Assembly: GCA_029945375.1 (NCBI GenBank) | Contig: CM057064.1 | Location: 1,984,001-2,048,000, forward strand | Direction of reading: 5' to 3' | DNA: 64,000 nucleotides | From: Agaricus subrufescens | Taxonomy: Eukaryota; Basidiomycota; Agaricomycetes; Agaricales; Agaricaceae | Shown: positions 14,243 through 27,324 of the stretch, piece by piece | Position numbering within the stretch: position 1 is the first letter of the stretch | How the letters are laid out: every line of letters begins with the position of its first letter | Position numbers and translations under genes: made by a program | Notes under the pieces: model-generated | Told to the model about the DNA's origin: nothing | Databases searched by the model: none | What the model saw: only the letters and a program-made list of their open reading frames with translations

Positions 14243-16221
14243 GCCAGGGGACAGGGAGAATGACGTTGCACAGCTCATCAAAAGGGAAGAAAACTTATAT
14301 CCTTGCCTGGTCTATAAATTCCCAGTACTACATAAATAGTAACTATGGGTAAGCCCTCAGAAGGCGGAGGGATAGGGCGGCCCCACTCATAAGAAGTCGG
14401 GAAGCTGTCCCAAGTCAGTGGAACGGAGAGTCGACTTATAAATGACTACCCCAAAGTTACTGAAGGAGGCCTATCTGAGATTACATGCACATTAAAGAAT
14501 GACCTTGCTCAGGCTGTATTCTGATTCATTTCAATCTCGAACACCAATTGACACCAATTATCCGCGATACCTGATAGACGAACGTGCTATTTATCTGAAT
14601 GGGCCAGGAATAGGATTCTCACAAACACGTCCAACCCGTGGTGCATGGTGACATGGGATGGAGGGAGATGACACAACTTTGTCTGTTCGCGGATCCCAAC
14701 CGAACAGGAGCATGCAATAGGTACCAAGAATAAGCGTAACGAAGACCATATGAACTGACGTTGGAGATCAATAGTTACTCTTTCTGTTGCTGATGGCGAA
14801 AATGGTGGCACACGACCTCATAACGGAGACCCTATTGGTCCGCAAGGACCAACGCCACCCGTGATCGTTTCATCCTTACTGTATACCTCCATCCCTATCT
14901 CATAGGTAAATGCCCGTCACGAGCTCGGGATGTCCGGAGTCCTCGAGCTTTCAACCACGGTTACCGAGGGTCCGCGATAAACCCCTGGGCCAGAGAGAGT
15001 AACCATCCGCAGAGATAATTTGTACTCGAGAAAGAGGAACCATCGTAGGAAAAAAGAGCCGAAAGTTCTGTGCACCCTGACATATCGGGAGCAGCTATCG
15101 CCGCCGAGAGTGGATTTTCCATTGTGCACCACCTCTGTGCGCCCACCCTTGACCTCTAATCCACGCACGTTCGTGGTCAAGTTTTGATGGCGGAATAGGT
15201 GAAATCAGAACTTATGTTTAGAATTGCCACGTTTTTTTTAAATGGCTATTTTTAAAGCCAAGTGTCGAGCCCTGCACAATGTACCGAAGGTAATTACTCC
15301 CCCTCATCCACACTCTACCTGGTCTATTTTTGTATGCGTTTGACACCCTGAGTAAGTACCGGACCTTTCAGGAACTATGTACCTGTCCACAGCTTGGATA
15401 GGGTGTACATGCTCGGATTTGTGGCTCAATCCGTTGATAATCCGACTCTCGGAAGGATATACTCATGAACACCAGCTGACATACTACTTCTCCCGAGTTC
15501 GCAGGTCATAAGATGCACACAGGCACAGCCGATTTTTAGCAAGGAACGAGCCCAATGTGAAGAATTGGATTTTAAAGAGCTGTGTGGAGGGAAAATAGAA
15601 CATGGTGAATCCTGTGCCTCGGCGAACGATAATCAGCAATTGATGATCACTACTACGACTGGAACTCGGCATAGTTACTATCTCGGTGTCTCGCAGCGAT
15701 CCAAGCCTTTAATCAAGCACGAGATTCTATATTACCGAGCTTCTAGAGCTGTGCGGATACCTGTATGCGGATCAGTACGTAGGGAATACCTGATAAGATT
15801 ATCAGGGGTCAGATTTCCACAATTGATTCCCTGCTCACTCTCCAGCACATCTGATCGTAAAAGCTGAGGGTCGCGCTGCGCCGGTACATGGTGGCGTGTG
15901 CTACTTTTGGAAAATTCGTTGACTCATCTGTAATTAGCGACACAACTGGGCCATCGCTAGGAGAACAGAGCGCCAAATGGCCGGCTGCTAAGCAGGACTG
16001 CGCGCCTCGGAAAGCTGTGTGCGGAGTGAGGGGCGTGGAGTAAACACGGGTAAACACAATAATCTTTGCTGTTCGACACACACGACCACCTGCTCCATCC
16101 ACGGCCCTTCCATCTTTTTTTTCTTACCACTACCGCTCTATCTGGCCCTCCCAATCCATCCATCCACAGATCCTGTTTCCCTGTCTCCCACAGTAATTTG
16201 TCCCCTTCCAGTAATCAAATC
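14243..16221. other. Two-kilobase intergenic region upstream of the PP2C gene
   Basis: It contains the upstream regions of two divergent genes (the zinc-cluster gene on minus, the phosphatase on plus). The open frames here are short and mutually overlapping with no motif. The final 150 bases before 16222 are C/T-rich (runs such as ccatctttttttt and ccctgtctccc), which suits a promoter or 5' leader. No tRNA or repeat seen. Confidence 0.5.
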
Positions 16222-18306
16222 ATGGTCGGTACTTTTTTCGCCTTCCAGCATCACAGACATTTATCTATAAATCCCTCAAAAGGGTCAAACACTTTCGTTT
16301 CCAGGTGAAGAAAATGCAGCATACCGGCCGATATGCGCGACCTCTTTGTTTACCGATTATCTGATACTCTCATTTTCCAGTGATTGAAAAACTATCAGAG
16401 TCGGGAGAGAATGCACGGTTCTCCTATGCAGTCGCTGATATGCAAGGATGGCGAATCAGTAAGTTCCCTCATCTTGAGCATTTTTTTTCCCAACTTTTTT
16501 CGGGCTCATTCAAAGACGGCACTCATACAATGTCTTAGCCATGGAGGACGCCCATGCTGCCGTGTTGGACATCGACGGGGAAGGGAGCGACTCAACTGCA
16601 TTTTTTGCCGTGTATGACGGGCACGGCGGTAAGAACATGTCTTTGTAGCTGCCCGTTCTCACTTATCAATCACTTACACCCTCCCTAGGCAGTACGGTTG
16701 CCAAATATGCCGGTCAGAACGTGCACAAACGGCTAGTCCAAGAAGAGACGTACAAAGAAAAGAATTACGAAGTCGCCTTGAAGAAAGCATTTCTGGGTAT
16801 CGATGAAGATCTACAAGCCAGTATGCGTTTCCCTTTCTCCAATATTATGTTCTTGAATCACGATCCCCATAAGATCCTGCCCATTCGAAAGATCCATCGG
16901 GTTGCACAGCAGTCGCTGCTTTGGTCACTGAAGATAAAATCTACGTGGTACAGTTCTTCTCTTATTAATCATATCTAGGCTGATCTGACAGTATATCTAT
17001 AGGCCAATGCTGGTGATTCACGGTCTGTTCTGAGCTCCAAGGGTGAAGTGAAGCCTTTAAGTTTTGACCACAAACCTACGAACGACGGTTCGCCCTTTTT
17101 ATCTTTTGTCCTCCAATTTTCCTTAGAGGTTCCGTCTAGTTGAACGCACCCGAATTTGCGACGCTGGAGGTTATATCGAGTATGGCCGTGTGAACGGTCG
17201 GTCACTTGCCTGGTGCTGATTCCTCTGTTGACATTACCGACAGGCAATCTCGCTCTCTCCCGTGCCCTCGGCGACTTTGAATTCAAGAAAAATTTGTCTA
17301 TTGGACCCGAAGCTCAAATGATTACTGCGAACCCGGATGTAACGACCCACGAGATTACAGAAGAAGATGAATTCTTGGTTTTAGCTTGTGATGGTGCGGC
17401 ATTTATCCAAGCTAGCAGTAGTGCCTTTCACCTAGCTTTTCCTCAGGTATCTGGGATTGTTTATCGTCCCAGCAAGTCGTCGACTTCGTGAGATATCAAG
17501 TCTCTCAGGACAAAGACCTTACAGATATTGCGAAAATGATTTGCGACCATTGCCTTGCCCCTGACACAGCATCAGGAGCCGGCATTGGCTGCGACAATAT
17601 GACTATTCTCGTCGTTGCTCTACTCCAGGGTCGCACCAGAGAGCAATGGTATGCATGGATTAAGGATCGCGTGGAGAAGGAATATGGTCGTGCCACTCCT
17701 AGCACCCTTCCCCCCCTTTACTCTCCAAACCGGATGATGTCTTTCAAAACGAGGATGGAGGCGGTTGCAAGTAGAAACAATGCCCGCAACACCCAAGAAG
17801 AGGACAACAACAATCCCCTCGGATTTTTAGCAGGTACTGGACTCGGTGGGTTTGCTCGAGCGCTCGGCAGTACGGGTGGATTCTCATTTCACCCAGGCTC
17901 CGGTATCATGAGTGATAATGGGACGTTGATGTTTACTCAGGACGACAGCGATGAGGATGATGAAGAGGAAGAGCCCGTCAACTCCTCGACATTTTTCAAC
18001 CAGACATTACCTCTCGGCAGATCTGAATCCCCTGATCCCACAATACAGCTCAAGGCACGCTTGGATGAGTTCGAGCGGGATCTAGATGAAGAGGGTGATA
18101 CAACTATGGCGGATGCTACGGAGGAGGCAAAGGCAAAGCAGGAAGAGAAATCGTCGCCACAGAAACATCTACCAAATGGTGATGCACATTATCCCGTTCC
18201 TCCTGTGCAGCAGCTTCAGCCACAGCCCCCAGGTGATACGGAAAACCCTGTTGTAAAAGCAGAGGGCTTTCTTGATGCCAGTGAGGACCCACTGAAAGGA
18301 TCCTGA
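16222..18306 (+). CDS. PTC2: PP2C-type protein phosphatase (Ptc2/Ptc3 type)
   Basis: Ten exons (16222-16224, 16283-16304, 16381-16458, 16539-16628, 16689-16820, 16874-16947, 17003-17087, 17140-17196, 17244-17393, 17447-18306) give 516 residues. The first exon is just the ATG; splicing places it before GQTLSFPV, matching the myristoylated MGQTLS start of this family. The metal-binding motifs are present: [26 protein letters not shown] and GCDNMT. The catalytic domain covers about residues 20-290. A 220-residue tail follows with an acidic run ([12 protein letters not shown]) and Gln/Pro-rich end. Ptc2/3 dephosphorylate stress MAP kinase, checkpoint kinase Rad53 and Ire1 in yeast; the substrates here are unknown. 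The gene is complete with no frame break. It is convergent with the NudC-domain gene, 404 bp apart. Confidence 0.93.
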
Positions 18307-18710
18307 TTGAGATCCAGGTCGGGTTAGCGGCAACAACCTTGATGGTACCGAACGGACCTCGTTTCTTTCCGGGTTACATGACTACTCTCTTCTTTCCTTT
18401 CACATGTTTTCTATTACCTGTCTTCGATGCAGCTTACATCGGAATGGGCCCTCGTTTCGGCAAGGTCAAAACAGTGCCGTTCCCCATCTATGTTGTTGTG
18501 TCGAATCTGCCGAAAGATATCCTTAGTACGCAGTAATGTACCCCCGTACACCCCAACTTGGCAAAGACGGTTCACTCATGCGTATCTTACAATCTTCTTT
18601 TCTGTTTGCCCTTAGGTTCGGTTTTTCCCCTCTTCATACGCTTTCTTTTCGTTTGCTGCTAATGCAACCAGTTTGATGATGTACTTAGTTATCCGTCTCC
18701 TGTAAAATAT
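18307..18710. other. Convergent intergenic region (3' flanks)
   Basis: It separates the stop codons of the PP2C and NudC-domain genes. The T-rich stretches around 18590-18700 are suited to 3' end formation on the plus strand. No coding signal. Confidence 0.5.
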
Positions 18711-20718
18711 TTATATGTTTCTAATCAAGGTCAACTCTCCCTCGCCCAAGCAAGCAATCACATGTCGCCCTTTACTATCCTTGAACGACCCTACACCCAT
18801 CAGTGCACCACTATGCCCGTCACCAATCCGGAGAATTGACTGTCTTGCTGTACGAGCGTTGGGCTCTGTAGGGTAGTAGATATAGAGATTGCCCCCTCTG
18901 CTATTTGAACCACTTTCAAAAGCGAGGACGGCTGTGTCATGAATGTGGTACGTGAATCGAGTGTCACGCTTTGAAGCCAGTACGAATGCTAATGCGGGAT
19001 AGGTGGCTGTATGCTTCCAGTTCGGAGATTGGGAGTTGTCCAGAGTTTCGTCTAGTTGAAACACACTGCCGTCGATGTTGATTTTGATAATTAGGGAGGT
19101 GCTGTCCATGGTTTGACCAGGGATAGGTGTCGAAAGGAGCTGAAAAGGCGTAGAGTTGGATTTTGTGAGGAGAGATCCTGGCTGAGCGTTGGTTGTTGAA
19201 TCCGGCACATAGGTCATATATGCGGTTCTACCGACAGAGGAGTCCACTTCTTCGTCGACCTCGTTTTCAGCGAGACTAGGGACACCTCTTCCAAGGCCTA
19301 ATCCGCTTGTATCGTCGCCTTTAAGTGCGGCGGTGTACTTTTCTAATGCCTCTCGGATGTTCCAGAGCTCTGATGGATCCAAAGTCTCTGGAACGTCGAC
19401 GTCTTCTGGAGAGGAAGAGCCTGTGTTGGTGTCGGCAAATATATGCGACCATCTTGTGCCTTCGTGTTGTTTTTCGAGATGCAGAGATAGTATGCCATAT
19501 GCGCGCTCTGCTTCTCTGTCAAAGGTCCAAAAACTTGAAGATGGCGAGATTCCATCCCAGAGTTTCTTTGCTGAATATTTTGGTACGGATACTACCAGAG
19601 GTGTCGACATTTCCAGATCGACATGTAAAGTCAAGGTGGTTGATGAGAATAGGACTCGGATTTTGTCTTTGGGTGTGGTAGAGGGGAGAGGGATAGCGAT
19701 TGTGACAGCGTCGGGAGTCTGAGTCCATGAATATGGCGGAGGTGCTGAGGGGACGTTGAGCGATGCTAAATCCCCGGTAGCCTGAGGGAGAGGTACGATT
19801 TCTTCAGGTGTAGGTTCGTAAACAGGTAAAGGAGGTGTGTCGAGTTTGTGGTATTCTGAGCCTCCGATAAGGTGAAGACCACCTTCCTTGTTCATTATAG
19901 TATACAAAGGAACATCCTCGCCGCGCCTGTGCCATAGAACTTCCAATTGCGTAGGAATGTCCCATGTTTGTTGAGTCAGCGGAACTAACTTGACACCCCA
20001 GACGTCGTATTCAACTCGCGTATGTTGACTCCCCGATTTTTCTGTAGAGGGTTTGGGAGGATAATATCGGGAAGAAAGAGTGGCGAGGACAGACAACGGT
20101 GACAGTTGGTGAGCCGCATGAATCCGTAGAGGTGATCCGAGGGAGTTTTCGTCCCCAGATGGGGATGGAAGTGCAAATGTAGCGGCGATATTGGCCTCCA
20201 CGGAGTCCATGTTACTGCTCAGGTTCACGAGATAAATCAGATCTTGTCCGTCGGAAACAAGTAGACTCGTGGGTCCGAGGAAAACAGCCGAGGGGTATTC
20301 TCGATGGACTCCAATGTCTACCGCATGGGTTTGCAAGGGCTTGGGGAGCTCACAAACCTTATACATCTTCGGATGTATTCGCTCCTGAATCCCGCAGGCA
20401 TCAACGAGAAATAACGAGAAGTACGACAACGAAGCTGAATCTACGGACCTCGTCTAGCTCGATCAGAATCAAGTTGAAGTCAGCATCGACATAGGCTGCA
20501 CGTCCAGATTCTCCATGAACCGCAAGATGGTTGTGAGTGATACGACTTTGAACTTCTTGGAAGATTAGAGGGACTTTTCCAGATGCAGCCGTTTGTGATG
20601 GTCGATGCGTCAGAGGAAATCGGAAGATGGAATCATCTTGAGGAATGATATGGAGCTTATACCCTTCAAATTTTGGGTTGAGGAGAGCCTTGTTTGTATG
20701 GAACATTTCGCCGTCCAT
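18711..20718 (-). CDS. NUDCD1: NudC domain-containing protein 1 homologue
   Basis: Two exons, 20449-20718 and 18711-20384, with a 64-nt intron, give 647 residues. The N-terminal part (to about residue 300) and C-terminal part flank a CS/p23-like domain at about residues 305-410, with YSWTQTPDAVTIAIPLP at its start and KLWDGISPSSSFWTFD near its end. This order (propeller-like N-terminus, CS domain, long C-terminal part) fits NUDCD1 rather than NudC itself. NudC-family CS domains act as Hsp90-linked cochaperones, and animal NUDCD1 binds beta-propeller proteins. The function in fungi is inferred only. The start is the first ATG in the exon. A long in-frame run upstream of the acceptor (to 20429) is intronic. 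Confidence 0.85.
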
Positions 20719-22246
20719 GGTTCGATACGCTGAGTTGGTGTGTTGTCGAGCTCAAGAGTGATTCATGTGACGGATTAGGTTGAGTTTTAATTTTAGACAA
20801 CCTGCAGCCTCACCATCGCATTCGATAGTCAGAACACGAATACTGCTTCGTGCTTCTTGCTCCGTGCTTTTCTTCGAGCAGAATCTTGAACACAAGTCTC
20901 GTACTCTGGCCACCGACTCTCTGGGTTGCCCCACGGCACACAAAGGTTTTTTGGAGTGCTCTATGCGGCATACCGACCAGTTTAACAATTGATACTCATA
21001 ACGCGAGTCTCTCCGGCCGCGAACTTGTCTCAGAGTGCCCGAGCTTACGTCGGCAATCTCCCTTCTATGTGAATCACCTGCTGATCCTTCAACTCCTGTC
21101 AGGCCTACGTGATAAAAGTCTATGTGAACCCCATTTGCTGTGTGCTTTCTCATACGTACAACACGACTGACCACGAAGAACTCTAGCCCTCGCCTAAATA
21201 GGTCTTTTGATACCATCTGGAACGGTCATGTCGTGCTGGAATGCTGACATCCAAGTACCTGACCGATAGATAGCCGAGCAAATTGAAAAATCTCGTTGCG
21301 CACTTGGGGTCCGTACAATTATCGGACATATTCGCTCTTTCTGTGCGGACACCACGATTTTTCCTGGACCATTCTTTGTTACTAATCCTGCCAATCAACC
21401 CCCCATTTCTTGTCCATTCATAAAACGGTGTTCTCGGCTTTGACGATTCGACTTTGTGCCTGTCCTCCAGAAGCGCTGATAAATTGTACACCAAACTATG
21501 TCTCAGGCATCTGGATACAGGGGTTCTGTCTTTAATTCATTCGGAATCCGACTTATTTTCCCGACAGGTGAGTACCCGTCTGCCAATTCCGTTGTATCGA
21601 ACTGCGAACACCCCAGCTTTTGCTGACGAATGGTCCAGGGCTTCATTCACAAATATTACTCATATTCGCCCATCTCATTTGGAACCCGGAGCATGATATC
21701 TGATCAGTGATTAATTTTTATTTGAGTTTTGTGCCTTTCCCTTGCTATTAAACAATCCCAGCAGTCGTCCGGACGTCGTTCTTTTTGGTAAACAAGCTGA
21801 ATATACTTCTTTACTGTTTTAAATCGCTGAAACAATCAACAACTGTAGGGGGGAATTTAATTTTTCTTTTTCTTTAACGCAATCTACCCTGCAGATACAG
21901 TATCCATCCCGGTACGTCTATCTCCGAATAATGCTACAACCCGCTGGTGTCAATCAATATAACATTCAACTCTCACCGGGTTGTTGTATATTGACCGTTA
22001 CGTGGGTATACTCAAGGCAAACTCATTGAACGTGTGGTAATCTCAATGTCTGCCGGATCTACAAGCCATATCAAAGTTTACTGTCCTGTTCGTAAATGAG
22101 CTGGATATTTCAGCGCCGTCAAGCCGAGTGGAAATTAAGACACTAAGGCCTCATCCGCACTGGCCGGTCATGTAGACAGCTTTCAACGCGCGCGCGCATA
22201 CCTCGAAAGCACTCAATTGTAAAGATCTCAGGGATCACTTACTCCT

Positions 22247-22278
22247 TATATCCTGAAATAAGTATATCCTGAAATAAG
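22247..22278. repeat. 16-bp perfect tandem duplication
   Basis: The unit tatatcctgaaataag occurs twice without mismatch in non-coding DNA. Confidence 0.85.
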
Positions 22279-25200
22279 TACCTAAAGGTCAATGGTTCGC
22301 GCACGGCCGCAAAATGCCGCCAATTAGGTCAATCTATCAGAGAACGCTATAATTTCCCAGTTCCTCGACGCTCGACATGTGAACGTCCGAATCGGAGAAT
22401 GCCCACGAAGCTCAACCCTATAATCAGGATCTGTTCAGGGACGGTGGATATAGTGCTTTGACTTAATGACGGGTCACCCCAGAAGCTGAAAGGAAGTCAG
22501 CAACTTGAGCTCGTCGTGAACCAGCAGATGCTGAACCAACTATGTATTGATATCTGAAGGTCCTAGAGTATCCACATTTGGAAAACTGGAAGGATTTTCG
22601 ATAAAGTCAAGGGTCGACTTTAAGTAACCTCAACAACGAATTAGAACCTTTCAAGTTCAACCTATGACTTCATTTCCTCGGACGTGTAGTAATTAAGTTA
22701 CCTAAAGTTTATGGACCAATTGCGTCAGAGCGCTGATGTTTGGCTTCTTTGCTTACCTGAAAACTCATATATCAAATAATTCTTGAACAAAGCTTATCCC
22801 GTAGAGAGCATACATGGCTGGTTGACACAGAAACCGTGTCAACGCGACTTGTAAGAGGAATGAATTCATGTAGGGTACTTCTCTTCTCAAGGCACCTCGT
22901 TAATTAACTCTTGAGAGCCGGTAACTTATGACTATGACGTAGGTAGTGGGACGATCATAAATAGCACCTCCACGGAACGACATTTGGTTATTCAAAGTCA
23001 GCGCCCTACGGTATAAGCATCAAATATCAAAGGTTTGGCCATACCTATTATGCATGTGGACTGGTCGAGTGAAATAATCAATTCCAGCTATTTCGATGGC
23101 GTTTGTTCAGCGCCGACAGTCACGATTATCTAGGGATATGTAAAGGCTACTTGAATTCACGGACATTTGGGCGATAAAGCGTCGTCGGTGGAAAAAGCTG
23201 GAAACCACTATAGATTCTTCAGTCAGTTAAAAGACCTCGAGAATGACGGGGAATAGCCAAATCAATCTCGTCATCAGAGTACCGGGTAACGAGACAGGAT
23301 CGTTCGAAGCAAGTATTCAGGATCAAGGAAAGTTTACCGGGGGGCGAGGCAAAAACGTCATCGCAAGATGAGAACTCGGTAAGATACCATGTGCTCTAGA
23401 GCGCCTTGATAGTGATTCTAGGGTGATGTCGTCTTATAGGTGCGGATCTTGAACCCACGGCTTTGAGGAATTTCGCAACCACTTATACCGGCGGCGGAGG
23501 TTCCAGGGCGTTCAGGATTCTGTGTGCCCCAAAAAGGAACCCGACGACTGGCTGATTTTCATATATGGCAAGAGAGCCAGAACGAGCTGGCACGGTTTCC
23601 GCTTTGGTACTGTATATCAAAATGGTAATGCCGACAATTGGATAGGGCCTTTCGACTAGAAACAGTTGGCAGTTCGCCAATCTGTCGAGGCGTGAGCGCG
23701 TCCGGGTTCCATAACGCCATAGATACTTCGACAGGTAAACTAACATTTCATTACTGATATCCCAATAAACCCACCTGACTTTGAGCTTGAGACTTTACCG
23801 GTACCCCTTGGGCCCGAACAGAACTACAGCAAGGCTGACACCACACATACACCATACACCCAACTGTGACGTAGTCGCTGATTTCGCCGCCCGTATAATA
23901 ATCAGGTGTGTTCTAACTTGATTGGTTTTTCGACCGATGCTCACCTCTAAATTCACGTGGAGGCATTTCGGATTGTTGCGCTACGGTCTTGCCATACTCG
24001 CTGAATTCTATTCTTCGGCACCGCGTGTGGTCTGCAAAAAAGTACTTCCACCTCTTCTTCACATGACACATCGGGTTCACACAAGGACAGGTATTTTTTA
24101 CCCGATTTTGAACGTGTGCCCGTCGTCATAATGCTTTCTGGATGACTCCGACGGTTACTAGAAAAAAAGCGAGAATTTCCAGACTTCCAGGCTCTCATCC
24201 GCCAAATCTAATAATCCATCCAGGGACGCTTCACGTCCTCCATTATCCATAAGTCCATGTGTTTGTGTTGAGCCATGGTCGATCACCGCGGCATTTTTCG
24301 ACTTACTAAAACGTTTTCGGAATCATCCATGCAAATTTCTGAACGATCGCGAACCAACACGTGCATGAATTCAAACCAACGGTCAAATTGTCGCGCCTTT
24401 GAATAAACTTAACTCTTTCAAGCTGATCGGACAGAAACCCACTGGTCTTCGAGCTGACAATTCAACAAAAAGACGAAAACAAAAACAACAACAAAACAAA
24501 CACAAGAAAGGCATGGTTGCTATTGTTTCTACGATTGGTTGAATATTTCAGCCAATCGATATTTTAACAATAAAATAATAGTCAGCTTTAATAATGTTCC
24601 ATTCCGATAGTGGTTAGACGGAAAACGTGCCGGGCACTGTCGGCGTCCAGTGACTTTCATTTAACTTGACATTTCCCCCGAATTTTCCAGATATTTTTTT
24701 GTTCGAGAGCGGGGTGCGCGTCCATCGGCGCTTTATTATGGGGCAGGAACATTTGAAAACGAAATGATGATGTTGTTTTTTGTGTCAATCAGACCCGGAC
24801 AACTTAACCGAGTATCACCCCTCAACGTGACATTTGGTCTAGCTCGTCGAAAGAGGAGTACTCAATCTATTGGGCGCTCGGACACGTAACGGCCTTGTCT
24901 AAATCAAAAATACATAGCCCACAAGCTCAACCTTGACATGAGGTTTCTTTGCGCCGAACCAACCGCTCGACCTTGATTAATGATATATTAATGTTTGATT
25001 CACCCCAGCTGAGAGAAGAACTGAACGTTGAAGGCTCGAGGTCTGACCTGAATTAACTGGGCTAGAACTGGCTACTGCCCTCTCATTAATGCTGTTCACG
25101 GAGTCACTTTTCTCAAAGCTGTTCATACTCCACACTACCTTAAACAGTCACCTCTCCGTCCAATAGCCTGCCTCGTTGCCCTTAGGTCCGAGTCTACGTT

Positions 25201-25333
25201 TCAATAGCACTTCTCCACATCCCTCGATTGATCGTGCATTCTTGTCATCCTTCAGAAATGCGGGGAAGACGAGCCAGTATGGCAGTAATAGTGTGCAACA
25301 AATCATAAGCCAAAATTTGTCTGTTAACACCCT

Positions 25334-25395
25334 ATGTTTGTAAAAGAATGTTCACTAAATGCTGATGTTTGCAAAGTAGTTTTCACTAAATACCG
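25334..25395. repeat. Degenerate 31-bp tandem repeat, two copies plus a partial third
   Basis: Both copies begin atgtttg and share the core ttcactaaat; they agree at about 23 of 31 positions. A partial third copy (ggtttgaaaa) follows. It lies about 250 bp beyond the 3' end of the integrase pseudogene and could be a sub-terminal repeat of a mobile element, but no terminal inverted repeat was found. Confidence 0.55.
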
Positions 25396-25640
25396 AGGTT
25401 TGAAAAAAAAAAATCTGCACCATTTCCCAACATCATATTGAATAACATGACATTGTGGAATTGTTGCACATGAGCAATAATTCCAAAAGGTCATGTTATA
25501 ACCCCACACCTTTTGAACCCCTATATGAAGATGCAAACAGGTCAGGGCCGCAAATATGACCGGCCAACAATCCGGCATGGCCAGAGACTGGTCACAAATC
25601 AGTGTTACAAATTTAATGTCATAGGGGGTAATTATACATG

Positions 25641-27246
25641 TTAGGTGAAATGGGGCCGCAAAATATCAATGGCCTCCATTAGCAGGTAGACTCCATTGTT
25701 TTCATCATCTAAATCAACTGGGAAGCCCTTGAGAATAGACCATGCCTTAGCCATATCCTCAGATTCAGGCCCTTCCTGGTTTCCCCCCTCATCTTCTGCA
25801 CCGTCATCCACTCCAGCTTCTTCTTCTCTATGTTGTGGGGCAGCTTCTTCATCAAAACCATATAAGGGGTCAATATTAGGAATGGAATCGCCTGGGTCTT
25901 CAACCCAGTAGCCCATTCTTTTGGCATACTCCTTACTAAGTTCATAGATAGCTAACGGCGTCTTGTAATGTTCGGTATGTATTTGATGATTATTCCAGCT
26001 AAGCATAAACTGGTCCAGTGTCTGTTGAATGCGTTTTTGGAAAATAAGGATGACAGCTGTCTGGTGAACAGGATCCTCCATATCCAAAGCTTCCTTTTCC
26101 TCAAGTTCAAGGAATATGGCTCACCAATAGTCCAAGGCCCCTGTATGGACATCTCGCCAGAGGTGTTCAATGCAAACATTATGAACAGACCTATATGAAA
26201 CAATGAAAAATAATCAGTGTAAGATAAGCACAGAACTATACCTTCCACGGAGAAATGCTTTGTGCTCGTCTCCCCATCTTTCAACCATTTCTCTTTCCAC
26301 CCCATTGTTTTCCATTCCATAGTCTCCACGGATTCGACTGGGCCATCCATACTGCTTTACCCCTTGCTTAAAGATGCTCTCCACCATAGCTGCTTTCTTG
26401 TTGTCTTGTACTTGCAAATAGATTATCATGCGTGAATGTCTGTCAATGCAGCTGTGGACATAAAAACCCCATGGCCAGAGTTTTTCATTACCATCCATGT
26501 GCCACAAGGCATTACTACCTTGAACTTTGTAGACACGTCAGCGGATTCCATTGTGCCAACTATGAGAGGGTGAGCTCAGTGCAGGGAAAATCAACAATCA
26601 CTTACCGGAATAGAGATCCTAGAGGGTCTACACGTCGTAAACTGTCTTTGACACAAGCCAAAGGCACTTTGACATCCCTTGCCTCCAAAGCACCGTGCAT
26701 CATCCCCGCCCCATAGCTTGGGTGAAGCAGGGAAATTCCTGCAACCAATTCATCAAGTTTATCATCGGTTATCACTGAGAAAGTGGGGCGTGCAGAGGAA
26801 AGACCAGCGTGGTCCAGATGGTTATATAAAGTCCGTCTTGACACACCCATAGCTTCAGCGATACTTTGCCATGTGTTGCCAAGATTATGCAATTCAAGAG
26901 CGCGGTCAATGTCAACAATGCAGAAAGGGTGCCCATGCATGCCATGTGACTCCATAGGCGCTTTGTGCTTGGGATGTTGGTTCAAACCGGCCTCATAGCC
27001 ATGTAGCGGCTCCAACATGGTGTCCAGAAGTTGACATATTGCGTGAGCTTCATCGGGCTGCAGGTCCTCAGGTCCCACATCTTTTAAGATCCTCATTGCC
27101 ACCTCTAGCTTTTTCACAGCCCTCTGAACAGCAAATAGCTCCACATTTGGAAGGTTTTCAACAAGGTGTTGTGCATCGCAAAAGAGTGTCTCGATATTTT
27201 GTAGAAGCCTAGAAATACGGTCATTCTGGTCAGTATGGAAACTCAT
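25641..27246 (-). pseudogene. Integrase-core (DDE) mobile-element gene with two TGA stops
   Basis: Three exons, 26606-27246, 26242-26559 and 25641-26190 (introns 46 and 51 nt), would encode about 500 residues. Residues 1-200 are helical with a helix-turn-helix-like segment (SIAEAMGVSRRTLYNHL). Then comes a retroviral-integrase-like core with the expected acidic triad: D in LWHMDGNEKL, D in PSRIRGDYGMEN and E in CIEHLWRDV. The C-terminus is acidic. This matches a DDE integrase family that I recall as frequent in mushroom genomes. Two in-frame TGA codons, complement(26538-26540) after GIR and complement(26121-26123) after LDYW, break it. Both sit where the family usually has arginine, consistent with CGA to TGA. 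An alternative acceptor could skip the first but would delete conserved residues. It is probably inactive. It starts 78 bp after the end of the unknown gene upstream, on the same strand. Confidence 0.75.
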
Positions 27247-27324
27247 TGTTGTCAACAGGGGTATTCATTTCTCCCATTCAAACTATTTACTGCCATACAC
27301 ATATAATGTAAGACAGCCCCCTTT

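Larger units (their letters stand above)
20719..25640. other. Gene desert of 4.9 kb
   Basis: I find no frame with a recognisable domain on either strand. Frames such as the minus-strand one at 20752-21216 have no supporting motif or exon chain. It holds a perfect 16-bp tandem duplication (22247-22278) and a degenerate 31-bp tandem repeat (25334-25395). Composition shifts to higher A+T in places (24400-24600). It may hold old mobile-element remnants too decayed to see by eye. Confidence 0.5.

Noticed and set aside
16279..16284. Apparent loss of the phosphatase start codon (AAG in place of ATG)
   Set aside because: AAG ends in an AG acceptor; an ATG 58 nt upstream followed by GT restores the start by splicing.
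26120..26125. Second integrase TGA as part of an intron donor (GGTGAGC)
   Set aside because: The following sequence stays conserved with the family in the same frame, and no acceptor gives a sensible intron without deleting it.
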